Below, in pieces: positions 53,091 through 64,000 of a stretch of DNA of 64,000 nt. Source of the stretch: Eunapius fragilis. Its lineage: Eukaryota > Porifera > Demospongiae > Spongillida > Spongillidae. The stretch is taken from assembly GCA_963681505.1 (NCBI GenBank), contig OY811971.1:979501-1043500 (forward strand), read 5' to 3'. Positions within the stretch are counted from its first letter, which is position 1; the number at the start of each line of letters is the position of its first letter. The notes beneath the pieces are model-generated. The model made no database searches and was not told where the DNA came from. It worked only from the letters and a program-made list of their open reading frames with translations. A program made the position numbers and the translations under genes.

Positions 53091-54115
53091 GTGATGATGA
53101 AGTGGTCAAAGAAGAGGTAGAGTGCAATATTGATGAATCAAGTGCTGAAGACCTCAAACAGGAAACATACAATGAAGAAGATAAGAATGAGCTGCTGAAG
53201 TGTGAAATGAGTATGCAGCAACAGGTAATGCAGCAGCTCACAGATCCACATAATCATAATCCTCTCTTTGTACAATTTAGGGAAATGTCACTGCATTGGC
53301 AGCTAACACTCGGGCGGAGCTTGCTGCAGATGCAGAGGATACCAGTGAACCAACTGGGCTTGAAGAAACACATTCAGAGTCATTATTGCCTAGATCCCTG
53401 TCACTCAAAAGAAACATCTGGAGATACGTAAGAAGGCAGATGCTGCATACTTAAAAGTTATAGAAAAGATGGGGCAAAAGTATTCCAAGCACAATGGGCA
53501 CCACATTAATCAGGTTGCAGTAGAAGATAATGTCAGCGTCCGAATGCCACGCATTGATCGAGCTACACTGACATACAACGTTTGCAATGTATCATTGTAG
53601 AGATAGTGGGCAAGGCTTGTACCATGTATCGTCTTTGCTGTAAGGTAGGAGTGCTGAATACCTGCTATGGTGCTGGGGATCTGGAGCTTTTCACTGGTTC
53701 CTTTGAGTTTGCAAAAGAGAGCTGGAGAACAATGCCGTAATATCCCTAAGAGAAGCATCAAAATTGCAGGCTTCTTGGGAATAGTTTTACCAAAAACAGG
53801 TGCACTTGCAAGTCAGGAAGTGCAACACAAAACGCTGCAGTTGTGTACGAAACAACATTGAATGTAGCAATCATTGCCACCATGGATCAATTTGTGACAA
53901 TAAAGAGTGTAAAATCGCTACTGATTGGAAGAGCAAAGGAGCTGATCATGAAGAAGTGTGTAGTATTAATGCCTCTTTACAAAGGGATATTGATGATTCA
54001 TTGGCTTGCGGTATCATTTGTGATGACTCTGATATTGCACCACAGAATGATATAGTACCAGTGAGTGCTGGTGCTCATTTTGCAAGGGTGAGCAGAAAAA
54101 AGGAGTTTTGTACCA
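53091..54115 (+). pseudogene. Ginger1-like protein, middle part
   Basis: Acidic linker, then (in changing frames) LEIRKKADAAYLKVIEKMGQKY, NVSVRMPRIDRA, and a Cys-rich block KCNTKRCSCVRNNIECSNHCHHGSICDN near 53815-53905. The order RKKADxxY / VSVRxPRIDRA / CNTKRCxCKKxxxxCSSxCH is familiar from integrase-ULP1 transposon proteins in cnidarians and sponges. There are stops near 53600 and several shifts. Confidence 0.55.
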
Positions 54116-54712
54116 GTGATGCATGACAGCATATCTTTTTCCCTCTACATTCAGAGACATAGGAGTGGAGTCTGGTTTTCTGCAGAGATGAGAAAAATCA
54201 TAGAAACTGGAGAGTGGCTTACTGATCAGCACATGTCTCTTGCACAAGAAATTCTGAAGGGTCAATTCTCACATATTGATGGACGGCAAAGAACATTATT
54301 GGTGCAGATTGACGGATTCATTCCAATTAAAGGCGAAGCTATTCAAATACATCTTGTTTCTGACTCACATTGGGTAACATCTTCTAGCCTTGGTGGTAAA
54401 GTTACTGTGTATGATTGCCGTAAGTGCAATGGCCATTTGTCATCCACTATAACTCATCAGTTATGTCAAGTATACAGAACAATGATTGAGGAAAGTGATG
54501 ATAACCAAAATGCCTACTTAGCTGTGCATATTCCACAAGTACAAAGGCAGTGTGCTAGCAATGACTGCGGTATTTTTCCTATTGCCTTTGCATTACATGC
54601 AGCACTTGGCCACTGTGTGGGAGATATTACATTTGATCAAAGCAAGATGAGAAACCATCTCCTGCAGTGTTTCAAAACAAGAAAACTAACACCATGCGTT
54701 CCCTACTGTTAA
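54116..54712 (+). CDS. Ulp1-like cysteine protease domain of the Ginger1-like transposon
   Basis: 198 codons uninterrupted. After an N-terminal helix pair (WLTDQHMSLAQEILK) come IHLVSDSHWVTSSS (catalytic His), KVTVYDCRK (Asp) and VQRQCASNDCGIFPIAFA (Gln and catalytic Cys). This is the complete C48/Ulp1 catalytic set in the right order. In Ginger1 transposons such a domain follows the integrase. Here it seems undamaged although the upstream integrase is not. The first Met may not be the true start if the domain is joined to the preceding Cys-rich block. Confidence 0.75.
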   Translation: MMHDSISFSLYIQRHRSGVWFSAEMRKIIETGEWLTDQHMSLAQEILKGQFSHIDGRQRTLLVQIDGFIPIKGEAIQIHLVSDSHWVTSSSLGGKVTVYDCRKCNGHLSSTITHQLCQVYRTMIEESDDNQNAYLAVHIPQVQRQCASNDCGIFPIAFALHAALGHCVGDITFDQSKMRNHLLQCFKTRKLTPCVPYC

Positions 54713-54759
54713 TAAGAAAGCAAGATAAAGAGCAGAGAGTTATTTTGAAGTGAAAGAAG

Positions 54760-54972
54760 ATGTCTTCTGCCACCTGTATGATGCCCGATACGTACGGAGA
54801 TATGGTGCAATGTGGCACATGTCAAAGGTGGTACCATTTAAAATGTGCTAACTTACTCAGGTTTCCTTCTGAAGACGAGTGGTGCTGTTGTGACATTATA
54901 TTGCTATTTTGTATTAGTAACATTGCACTGATTTCATTAAAAGCATTTGAATTAATCATAATCATTATCTAA
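54760..54972 (+). CDS. PHD-like zinc finger of the Ginger1-like transposon
   Basis: MVQCGTCQRWYHLKCANL, then DEWCCC, fits the core of a PHD finger (C..C..W.H..C....W.C). The first Cys pair is incomplete (one Cys before MMPDTYGD). It follows the Ulp1 frame by 47 bases in another frame, so a spliced or shifted fusion is likely. Confidence 0.5.
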   Translation: MSSATCMMPDTYGDMVQCGTCQRWYHLKCANLLRFPSEDEWCCCDIILLFCISNIALISLKAFELIIIII

Positions 54973-55125
54973 GCTGTTGTGCAACCTGCTAATTAATTTT
55001 TTACTTTTGCGTTTTAGTCTTGTACGTATTACTACATGCAGTTATGTAATAAATCAAGTAGATCTATGCTGAAAAAATAAATAAAACGCATTAGTAAACA
55101 ACTATAGTACATTAAGACTATGGTT
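54973..55125. other. AT-rich 3' region
   Basis: Likely 3' untranslated part of the Ginger1-like element. AATAAA-type signals near 55048 and 55077. Confidence 0.35.
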
Positions 55126-55262
55126 GCGCAGGCCGACCGGTTCCGTAACCTGACACACTGGTAATGCATCGGGCCAACCGGTTACGTAACCGGACAACCG
55201 GTTACGTAACGGGTGGCACGTTACGCAACCGTCCAAGTTACGCATCCGTGCGGAACACATAC
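55126..55262. repeat. CCGGTTACGTAACCGG palindrome cluster
   Basis: CCGGTTCCGTAACC, CCGGTTACGTAACCGG, CCGGTTACGTAACGG, GTTACGCAACCG and GTTACGCATCCG in 130 bases. Possibly the subterminal region of the right end of the Ginger1-like transposon. No matching left end was found. Confidence 0.5.
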
Positions 55263-57059
55263 ACTGCAACACTGGAACGGCAAGACGCCCATATATATTA
55301 GAGAAATGTTGTAGTATTAAGTGTTGCAAATAGGAAGTTAGTACATGTGTATCTGTTTGACTTCTTTGATGTAGACCTATTTCAACGTACATGCATGTAC
55401 AATAACGTAGAGTAACTTCATTCCATAACGCGTTTTTTTTTTGTTTTTTTTTTGTTTTTTTTTCATTAATAATAACAATAATGATCAGATAGGTATACAT
55501 AAAAAGTAAATGACGGATAAGATTTCAAAGTTCAATTGGAGATCCTGCTTTCTGAGCAGGAAAGGTCGATGGCCTCACAGAACATGTTTGTTGGTCTGAT
55601 TGCAGAACGCGTAGTCAATTACCCCCCCTCCCCCCCCCCCCCCCCCCCTCTCTGCCACGCCCGTTGTACGTCTGCCCCTACATCTCTCCATGCAGAGCCG
55701 GCATGGCATTGTAACAACTGCAACACTGACGTTCTGCTATATGTATTACTACTATACGGCGAATGCATCTGCTTACATAAATAACGCATGTGCGCTTTAT
55801 TTAATAACATGTACACGGCATTGCATGACTGTGTACACGTGATGTGGGGGCACCCCTACATTACCTTGTACCAATAGAACCACGAATCTCAACTAAACAA
55901 TGCTGTCTTTGCACGCATGCACGTGCACATCGTAGCTCAGCTCAGGTGATTTAGAAAAGTATGTCGCTCAGCATGGTTAAGAAAGTGATTAAAATCTGCA
56001 TGATAAGCAATTCAAACTACAATACAGACCTTCTGCAGCGCGTGTCTTAAGTTATATCCGTCACGGTGCACCGTGTAGATATTTTTTTAACTTTGCACGT
56101 CATAATGTGGGAACGAGATAAATAAGCGGACGTGAACGAACTGCCTAATTGCAGCTCTCCACGTCTGACCCCAGACTGCTGCATCTGCATGTGTCCCCGA
56201 TACACGCTGTCTCCCAGCACCGCGTCAGCATGCATGGCTTCTCCGGTCCTTCTAAGTATCAAAGGCTCGGGCGGCGACCTGTATGCCATACTTCTGCATG
56301 CAGCCTGGCGTAATGTTAAGTCGTCACTCTTATATAGTTCATGCTATGGGCATAGGACTAGGCTAGTTGTTGATCCATAATCTTTGCCTAGGCTTAAACG
56401 TAGCTCTGATCTGCATGGGTCCTCTACTGCCACCCTGGACCTTATATACACTTGGCATTCCATATGAACACTTGCATACTCTATTCACGCTATGGAGGTA
56501 TTAATTATTATTGTGACATGACTCCTCGCATGGACTGGGGACGAAGAGCTTGACAATATGTTGTGCTATTATTCGTAAGTAGCAGCTACCAACATTAATC
56601 TTGTAATCATGCAGTAAGCCTTAATTCTTCCTGCGATGAGTTGCTTACTGGCGCCCACGCGTGTTTGAATTCTCTGATGTAGACCTATTTCAACGCACAT
56701 ACAACTTACTGGTAATGATTACCTTCCATTACATGCATTCAAAAGTGCTGCAAGTGGCTATCAGTTGAAGATGAGTGTCCAATTCCTGCATCTCCGAATG
56801 TAGTTTTCTGCACATACCTTCATGGACCTCCATCTTGGTACTGAATATATATCTTGTGGCATGTATATGTAATTTCACGATGCATTGTGGCAGAACATAT
56901 TCCTCAAATGGCCAACAGATGTCCACAAACACAGGAAGAACATGAGAGGCAGATGCCAGCCCATCAAGTGAATTGTGAAGGTACAAGTTACCATCTGCGA
57001 GCCTCACCCCACCTCCTACTCAATACCCATGCACACACCCTCCCTCCCATGTTTTTGTC
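55263..57059. other. Unassigned DNA
   Basis: T-rich tract at 55432-55466, C-run at 55621-55650. Frames at 56047-56289 (minus) and 56854-57066 (plus) have no recognisable motif. No gene called. Confidence 0.3.
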
Positions 57060-57215
57060 CTGTTAATTAATGTACATAATGATATTAGTCCACCTCTAAG
57101 AAGGTCGGTTCCTCTCCTTGCCTCACTTCCATATATTAAGGTGTTCCAGTACCTTGGATTCGGTACACTTTCCATACATGTGCTTTCTTTAATCAGCTGT
57201 TTGTACTGCCATATA
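57060..57215. repeat. Partial copy of foldback repeat family F
   Basis: Resembles 37685-37861: GTTAATTAATGTA, AAGAAGGTCGG, GGTGTTCCAGTA.CCTTGGA, CATGTG.TTTCTTTAATC. Only one arm is present. Confidence 0.6.
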
Positions 57216-57608
57216 TCAGCTAACGCCCATGCACATCCTCTAGAAGTGATGCATGCTGGGATGTTAGTGGTGAAATCTAACCACTATAGTGAATAGAGGG
57301 AGAGATGGAGAGCAGAGAGGGAGGGAGGGATGTGGGTGGTTGGAAGGGAAGACATGCATTCGGTGCATGCAATAAAGATATCAGCAATGGATCACACATG
57401 CAGATTTGGATGCACATTACAGAGCCCTTGTATGCAGAGATGATTTTATCATTTCAGACAGTGCCTAGATCTTGTTGTGGAAGTTTATCAAACAGCAAGC
57501 GCAGATAATTGTGCTCTATAATTGTGCAAACATAATACTATCAAAATAAATGCATGATTGATATGCGAAAAAATTTATATATTTCAGTATACAAAATACA
57601 TGAAATGG

Positions 57609-59700
57609 TTACATGACACTGATGCTATGGTAGTGGTCCTTTCTTGGGTGGCGGTCCATCAAGCCCTCGTAGCAGATGGGACTGTCGCTGACGTCTGACG
57701 GCACGTTCGAAGCATTCTTCTCCACAGTGTAGCTCATGACGGAGAGCTCTGCCTCGCACGAACTCCTCAACCTCCTCCTGATTCTGGTCACGCCGAGCCA
57801 CACAAACACAGCGGCAGGGTACGCCCAGGGCACGAGGACGAGGAAGTGCAGGAGTATCGACGCGGCTAAAGGCGGGAGCCCGGTGCTGTTGAGAAGGGAG
57901 ACGAGGGCCAGGTCGAATAGGAGCAGGGCGTCCACCACGTTCAGCCAGGACCTCTTGTACGGCTGCAGGACGGTGTGTAAGACGGCCGTGAAGACGGTGA
58001 GGACCTGGAGAAAGAAGACGCTACTGGCCTCTGTGGACAAGCACAGGACTGGAACCATGAACACGGCCTGGCGTGCGATGAAGTAGAAGCTGGCCACCCA
58101 CCTGGACCCTCTCCTATAGCAAGTTTGGTACTCGCTGAGCATTCCGTTGTTACACGGCCTGTTCTGAGAGCTCCTCAGTCTCTCCACGAGGGGCCCAAAC
58201 GCCAACACCAGCACGGATGGCAGGAGCAGCACGCACTCCACTACCAGGGCCAGGAGGACATGGGGGAGGTGCTTAGCTTCGTCAAATAGCTCCGCGCTGG
58301 GCTCCACGGCAACGTAGAGGCGACTGTTTAGGCTGACGGGGGTGAGCAGCTTCAGACTGACCTCGCTGAGGGAGGAGAAGACGAGCACGAAGAGGAGACA
58401 GTTTATCTGCACGCTCGGTATCTTGTTGAGTGAGGTGCGTGGAAACCTCTTGCAGCTCCACTTCACCACGGAGAGCACTAACATCACCAGGAGGAAGACA
58501 AGAGGGTGGACTCGGGCCGGTGGAGATAACGGAGGGTCCAGTAGCCCAGGTTGTCCAATGACTCTAATGCGCACCACTCTATCAGCCCCAGGAACCTTGG
58601 GTTCAGCTGCACAATGCCCGAAAATACGTCGACTGCAGTCTTTAGGAAGAGGGAGGGAGGGTTTGAGGGGAGCAGAAGTGGCACGACGCTGAAGTAGTAA
58701 ATGAAAGCGAAAGTGCATCCGGTTCCTAGCTTTGCATTCAATTGGAGGATTACCGTTGCGAATACAATAATGGCTACCCAGAATAGGATGATGCAGAAAG
58801 TGAAGAAGACAGTATGCAGAGCGGAGCATGTCTGAGAAGGGACGCACTGCAAGGCATCGTACGTGAACGAATGGTTGTACCTGCACCTGGAGCAGAGAAC
58901 TCCGCCCCTGTTGTTGCTGCACTGGTCGTCTTGGTTACCAGACAGCAAACAGAACGAGCTTAGCGCATCGCACGCTTGCGAGCATCGCTTTCCCGTGAAC
59001 TGGCAGTGCTACGGGGAGCAGGGAGCGACAGTGTTCATGGTGTCATTTCCCCCACCCTGAAGCTCGCCGTACCAGAATCCTTTCTGGATGCACACTTCCA
59101 GCGTGGTCCTGTTGCAGAGCATCCTCTCTGAGGCGAAGCAGGAATATATCTGCCTGGACGGATCAAATACGAACCCCAGCCTGGTGATGAAGCTGACGTG
59201 GATGAAGAAATAGATGTTCGCTAGGTCGGTCAGGCCAAGATATATCTCCGACATCCCGTTCAGGTCCTGGAGGTATATGTTAGTGTATATCGGGCCTTCT
59301 CTGACGACCACGGAGGCCGTACCGTTGAAGCTCACAACAGGCTGCATGGTCCTGGGATCGAGACGCGAGCTGCAACGCTGTCTCCGCGACGTTGTTGTAA
59401 CAATCGGTAGTTGTGGCGTTGATGGTGATGTACTGCTCGTACATCACTTCCATCTTGTAAGCGTCTGATCCGATACGCACCGCGGGTGGGTGGAATTCCA
59501 CGGAGGTTCACGTCGATGCGACGTCGCCACGGAGCCATAGTCCCTCAGTGACGCTTGCTATCAAGCGCTTGCAATGTTCGTCCACGGCACCTGCGAGGTA
59601 CCTCCCTCGTCCGGTTGTTGCCGAGCTCGACGCGGGCTTCCGCTGACCACACCTCCGCGGGGTCGATGCGTCTTCGTAGCTGAATCAATGCGCAGTTAGA
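57609..59700 (-). pseudogene. Multi-pass membrane protein of a sponge/cnidarian receptor-like family, broken
   Basis: In minus sense: an upstream Arg-rich coding-like stretch (59540-59700); a beta-rich ectodomain (about 59510-59012, EQYITINATTTDCYNN, then in another frame NIYLQDLNGMSEIYLGL); a Cys-rich module FTGKRCSQAC...CSNNRGGVLCSRCRYNHSF; and at least seven hydrophobic segments (HTVFFTFCIILFWVAIIVFA onward) with a Cys/Arg-rich cytoplasmic loop and a Ser-rich tail ending at 57609. The C-NNRxGxLCxxC...CxxC module followed by multiple membrane spans is typical of a large invertebrate family without a settled function. Lesions: a shift near 59345, an in-frame TAG at 59009-59011, and a shift near 58505. 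GC-rich compared with its surroundings. Confidence 0.6.
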
Positions 59701-60216
59701 CACCAGTTGGGTTACTTTAATAAAGATGCGGCCTGGGAACGAGGCTTGGCTAGGCTAACAGGGAACGTGCGAACGTGTATATCCCTTTGGATCGCATGGC
59801 CGTACGCAGCCTTTAGGAAAGGGAGGGGGGGGGGGGGGGTCGAATTTTGTTTATAGGTGACCTTAATTACAATAATATATATTTTGAGTGTTATTTCCAT
59901 TTTGTTCATCGATGCTTTGTACGATTCTATTCCGATAATATATATCCATTGGCGCTATAAAGTAAGTTGCATAACTAACTAAGGGAGACCGATTAATTAC
60001 TACAACAAGCATATCAATATTTTTGACCCTTTCCACTCCATCATGAAAACCAATCTAATACACTTGCATTGACTAAAGACAATATTGGCACAGGATTGTT
60101 ATCTGATTAGAATTTGCTCGTGCATGCATTCATAAATCATGCAGACATTATTTGCAATACGGTCGTTGTTGCTTAACTGAGCATAGTACTTTTTTGTTTC
60201 CCATACCACATAGCAG
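59701..60216. other. Unassigned DNA
   Basis: G-run near 59823-59839; no gene recognised. May hold the 5' region of the membrane-protein gene. Confidence 0.3.
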
Positions 60217-60504
60217 ATCGGAGAGATGCATCAGGGTCATTGCTGTCCAGTGAAACGTATGTCTATGACATATCAGCGCATGCAGCTACACCACCAGTTA
60301 TTCCAATCATAACTACATCCATTGATTCCTTAAATGTAACAGCAGAAATTGGTGAGTTCAAGAATGATGTTGGACTATTCTTAATCGGTCAACAGCCACC
60401 ATACGGACTCCAAGCAATGACTTTAGACCAAAAGTATCATTTGCTAAAGCATCTTTTTGTACCTTCTATAGATCATACTTTTCCTGAGGAATACATGGGA
60501 GGAT
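60217..60504 (+). CDS. Exon resembling the N-terminus of TTF/ZMYM1-like hAT transposases
   Basis: Acceptor CATAGCAG, donor GGAT|GTGAGT, open throughout (96 codons, phase 2 in, 1 out). Contains GEFKNDVGLFLIGQQPPYGL and LLKHLFVPSIDHTFPEEYMGG. The DVGxFL...L....K..LL......P pattern stands just before the TTF-type finger in such hAT proteins. The following exon would be displaced by the Ty3 remnant at 60664. It could also be a domesticated gene. Confidence 0.45.
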
Positions 60505-60663
60505 GTGAGTGAGAGATGTGGTGTTCAGGCTGAAGTACAGAGAGATGCATCTTTGGCTATATACACTCATTGTGCATGTATGGCATCGTCTCAACCTAGT
60601 GACCAGTCGCTCATGTTTTAAATACGTTACATGATTGATAAAGTGAAATCATGTTGTTGCTTT

Positions 60664-60791
60664 TGTAGCGCATGCGCAATGTATAGCCGCTTGGTGTGTA
60701 GACATGCGCAGTGAGTCCATCACTGTGCTTATAATGCTGTGCTAATTTGTACAAGTTTGATTCCGCTATCATTAAATCATTGGCTGCTACA
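60664..60791 (+). repeat. 5' LTR of the truncated Ty3 element
   Basis: Inferred from TG...CA ends and the PBS (TGGTGTCAGAAGTGGGAT) at 60794-60811. No second copy is in the window, so the 5' boundary is an estimate. Confidence 0.6.
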
Positions 60792-60832
60792 ATTGGTGTC
60801 AGAAGTGGGATCTTACGCTAGCCGAAACACGG

Positions 60833-61768
60833 ATGGCTAAAAAGGAGGGCGAGCCTCACGTCCCGCCTGAAAAGGAAGGCAGGAAGGCTGTTCGTTTCAG
60901 CGCTAGGCCACCACCGCGGTTTGCGAAAGGCTCCGACTTCAACCTCTGGGTTCAAAGACTGGAACTTTACTTCAAGGAAGCCGACGTTCCAGCGGAAAAG
61001 AGAGGCGAAGAACTGGTGTCGCTTCTTGAAGACGATGCCTTCAGGATAGTAAGCCAATTGAGTTTTGTTGGCGGTGATGGGGTAGAATATGACGCGGTGA
61101 AGACGTGCTTAAAGGAGCAGTTTGCACCCAGAGGAGTCGAACTTGAGTGGCAGCGTAAGCTTCATTCAGCCTATCAAGAGAGGCAGGAGACGCTGTTGGA
61201 GTTTTCGGGGCGGCTTCGGATGCTAGTGGACAAGGCTTACTCGTCGTAGTCTGCAGACAGACGACTGGAAATGGCGCGTCAGCAATTTGTTCATGGTGTT
61301 TCCTCTCCCTCTATACAGATGAGGCTGTTGAAAAAGGGGCCTGGGACCCTAGAGGCTGCACTGGAACTGGCTAGACAGTGGGAGTCAGCCGAATTAGCTC
61401 AACGAAGCCTCCGCGGGGAGAAGCAGGTGCAAGGTAGTTTTGCTACTTCAGAGGAGCAGCCGCAGCAGCCTCTATTGGTGCAAGGTGCACAGTCTACAGT
61501 GGAAGAGTTAGCGTTGCAGGTTCAACAGTTGTCCCAGCAGTTAAGTAAGCTGCAGGCCGGACGAGAAGCTGGGGAAAATAAAAGCAGTTCAAGAAGGGCC
61601 ATAGTCTGTTGGAACTGCAAGAAAACAGGTCATGTTCGGCGCAACTGCCCTCAGCGGCAGGAGCGGTCAAGTGACGGCAGGAAGGATAGGTCAGTGAAGT
61701 ATACATCAGCCGTGGCATGTGCGTTAACACTGCAGGGTATGGTTGAGAGGCGGCCATATGTTGGTTGA
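60833..61768 (+). pseudogene. gag of the truncated Ty3 element
   Basis: Capsid-like region FSARPPPRFAKGSDFNLWVQRLELYF, an in-frame TAG at 61247-61249, then the rest of capsid, a Gln-rich coiled coil, and one zinc knuckle CWNCKKTGHVRRNC near 61610. Only one knuckle, against two in the intact relative. The frame shifts near 61750 before the protease. Confidence 0.85.
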
Positions 61769-62768
61769 TACGGGGTCTTCAGTTACCCTGTTGCATGAAA
61801 GAGTGTGGAATGATATTGCGGGTGGCAAAAAGCTCAACGCGTCGCAATGCCCAGTAATGGCTGTCAATGGGGAATCCCTCAGCCTATGTGGACAAACAAA
61901 GGTTGACCTTAAGGTGGGCAGACATGTTAGAAACCATACTGTCCTTGTAGTACAGGGTATGACACAAGAGTGCTTGCTGGGAACAGATTTCTTGGAACAA
62001 TACCAATGTGTTATTGATGTAAGGGGGAGGACAATGGTAATGGAGGGAGAGACAATACCATTAGACAGGATGTCTGGGCGGTGCATGGCGACCTGTCATG
62101 TTTTTGTCCAGGAGACGACTGTCATTCCACCTTATCATGAGGTGCGATTACAGGTTCAGCTGGAAGATGAGAACACAAATGGGGATTATGTGGGATTGTT
62201 TCAGCCAAAAACGGAGATGTCTACTCATCATGGTCTTCTATTTGCCTGTTCTGTGTCCCCTGTCCATAATGGCAAGGCAGTCGTTCAGCTTGTGAACCCG
62301 TCTTCTGTTCCTGCCACCTTACACAGTCAGGAGAAGGTTGGTCAAGTGTCTCCATTGGAAGAACTGGATGGAGTTAATATGGTTGAGCCTGCACTGGACG
62401 CCAACCCTCCAAGCAGATCTCCAAAAGTTGTTGGTAAAGCAGTGGAGGAACTTATGGGTGATGTATCTGGGTTGTCAAGGGAGGAGCATGCTAAGCTTAA
62501 AAGAATATTACATCAGTTCGCAGATGTTATTTCCATAGGTGACGGAGATTTAGGACATATTAATGTCCTGCGGCACAAAATTGACACAGGAGACGCCTTT
62601 CCAGTACATCAACCAGCAAGAAGGCTTCCATTTAATCAGCGTGACATGGTTCAGAAGATGCTCCAAGGAATGCTTCGTCAGGGAAATGTGGAACCATCAG
62701 GAGGAGCCTGGACCTCCCCTATCGTCTTGGTAAAAAAGAAAGATGGTTCCTTCAGGTTTTTGTGTTGA
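61743..62768 (+). pseudogene. Protease and start of RT of the truncated Ty3 element
   Basis: Retropepsin LVDTGSSVTLL near residue 7, then a linker, then RT from HQPARRLPFNQRDMV through [17 protein letters not shown], where an extra T shifts the frame (62760). Confidence 0.85.
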
Positions 62769-63400
62769 TTTTCGCCGCCTAAATAGTGTTACAAAAATAG
62801 ATGTTCACCCCCTTCCCAGGATCGATGACGCCTTGGACACTCTGGCTGGCTCTAGGTGGTTTTCAACGCTGGACTTAGCGAGTGGCTATTAGCAGGTCGA
62901 GATGGATCCAGCCGACCGAGAGAAAACCGCTATCGTCACTCCGTTCGGTTTCGAGTGCCTTCCAGCGTTTAATGAGTATGATATTGGCAGGTCTTAGTTG
63001 GGTGACTTGTTTGGTGTATCTTGACGATATCATCATATTCAGTCAAACAGTCGAAGAACACTTGCAGCGGCTCCATGGAGGTGCTTTGCAGGCTAAAGGA
63101 GGCGGGGCTGAAGATAAAACCTAGCAAGTGTCATTTGCTGTGCAAGAGTGTGCGCTACCTAGGGTATGTTGTTTCAGAAGATGGTATTGCAGCAGATCCT
63201 GAAAAGATCAAATGTGTTTATAATTGGCCTACCCCCACTGATCATGAGAGTCTGCGGCTTTTTAGGGTTTGCCTCCTACTATCGCAAATTTATCAACCAC
63301 TTTGCAGACATCGCTGTGCCACTTCATGCATTAACGGAGAAAACGAAACCGTGGCTTTGGACTATGCTGTGTGACGAGGCATTTCGTACGTAACAGCATG
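62769..63400 (+). pseudogene. RT palm remainder of the truncated Ty3 element
   Basis: In successive frames: [19 protein letters not shown], a TAG in place of Trp (62891), a deletion that removes the MPFG region near 62955, YLDDIIIFSQTVEEHLQRL near 63020, and GFASYYRKFINHFADIA near 63260. Ends at about 63390. Confidence 0.8.
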
Positions 63401-64000
63401 ACCCAGTCCAGTAGACGTTACAGCGATCCGCTTCATTCCTGGAATCCAGCTTTATGACTATGACATCGATGGCCAACCAAATGACGAAACGTTAATTAAA
63501 GACGCCTAAGAGACCAGTGGAGGCCTCGGAGGGTTTTGGAAAACATGAGGATGGTCCAGATGTCTAAATAATCTATGGTCCAGATGCTAGGCCATTTATA
63601 CAACAGAAAAATGGATCACCCGCTTTTTTTTTTCACGACAAACGCAGAGCATAGTTACGTAGCAAATGGTACTACCATATGTAGAATTGATGTAGCTATC
63701 TGAAACAAGTATTAGATATGAGATAAAAGTTTTGCCAGGGTGGTTTTATCGGTTAGTTCATGGAGATGTCAAAAACGTAAAATGTGGAGTTACTCTAAAA
63801 CCCTCTAACCTATACGCCTCCAACACACCTCACCGACGTAAAACTTTGTGCTGCATCTGGCCATCCTACTTAATTATTTAAAAAGGGAAATTTAGGGGAG
63901 TTGTATCGGTTAATTGTTAAAAAAAGCTGTAAGCCCGCCAAATTCTGTATCTCGGGGTTCTAAAAGGGCTATAAACATGGTGGCAAGTTTGCCTGAATGT
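63401..64000. other. Unassigned DNA to the window edge
   Basis: No frame or repeat recognised. Confidence 0.3.

Larger units (their letters stand above)
60664..63400 (+). mobile_element. Ty3/gypsy retrotransposon remnant related to the intact element
   Basis: A 128-bp 5' LTR (TGTAGCGC...GCTGCTACA), tRNA-Leu-type PBS, gag, protease and RT up to about 63390, then no pol and no 3' LTR in the window. Gag and RT are similar in order and motif to the intact element at 47798-53090 (RPPPRF, LW..R.E.Y), so they belong to one clade. It has several stops and shifts. Confidence 0.85.

Noticed and set aside
1-64000. tRNA, rRNA or small nuclear RNA genes
   Set aside because: I looked for cloverleaf-like blocks and A/B boxes by eye and found none that I could support. 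The tRNA-like sequences are retrotransposon primer sites.

Overview
This window looks like repeat-dense chromosomal DNA from an early-branching marine invertebrate, most probably a demosponge of the Amphimedon type. That is an inference. It rests on very short introns (two of 63 bp), Roc/COR plus death-fold genes, Helitron-like proteins with short tandem repeats, Ginger and hAT transposons, Ty3-like retroelements primed by a tRNA-Leu-like sequence, and a stop-riddled multi-pass membrane protein. Ordinary host genes are few. Most bases belong to mobile elements inserted into one another, and several insertions can be proved from target-site duplications or from a rebuilt empty site.

Left part (1-11000): end of a Pro/Arg-Gly-rich protein; a 520-bp Helitron-like element (443-962); an AIG1/GIMAP-like GTPase with an alanine-rich helical tail (1271-3018, minus, one frameshift); a broken ISL2EU/Harbinger-type transposase (4814-5826) with a second Helitron-like element inserted at its 3' end (5827-7141); two exons resembling nephrocystin-4 (7337-7802) in CT-rich DNA.

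10884-24205 is a single nested structure. An unclassified DNA transposon ('X', minus strand) with about 476-bp terminal inverted repeats has been split by a Ty3-like retrotransposon (11967-18311, itself carrying two hAT elements), by a Helitron (18434-19666) and by another Helitron (20311-22729) that holds a 1238-bp element with TTAT duplications. The Ty3-like element has integrase before reverse transcriptase, an unusual order.

24520-28727 holds a decayed Ty3 pol and a hAT element. 28942-37130 holds the best host genes: two convergent paralogues (plus 28942-31863, minus 34161-37130) encoding a glycine-zipper segment, a P-loop-less Roc-like domain, COR, a death-like region and a CARD-like final exon. 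Their C-terminal halves and introns look homogenised by gene conversion. A 200-N assembly gap is at 37862-38061.

42662-54972 is a Ginger1-like transposon (Gypsy-type integrase, Ulp1-like protease, PHD-like finger). A 4.7-kb Helitron (42889-47605) lies in its intron and a young intact Ty3 retrotransposon with identical LTRs (47798-53090) lies in its coding region. The right end has a broken multi-pass membrane-protein gene (57609-59700, minus), a hAT N-terminal exon (60217-60504) and a dead Ty3 relative (60664-63400).

The Helitron-like family is the main candidate for a little-described system. Its members begin with A|TC plus a small hairpin, the complete ones end in CTTG|T, and their 3' end is a giant foldback of about 100-bp arms. 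They range from short non-autonomous copies to a 4.7-kb copy with a fragment of Helitron-type protein.
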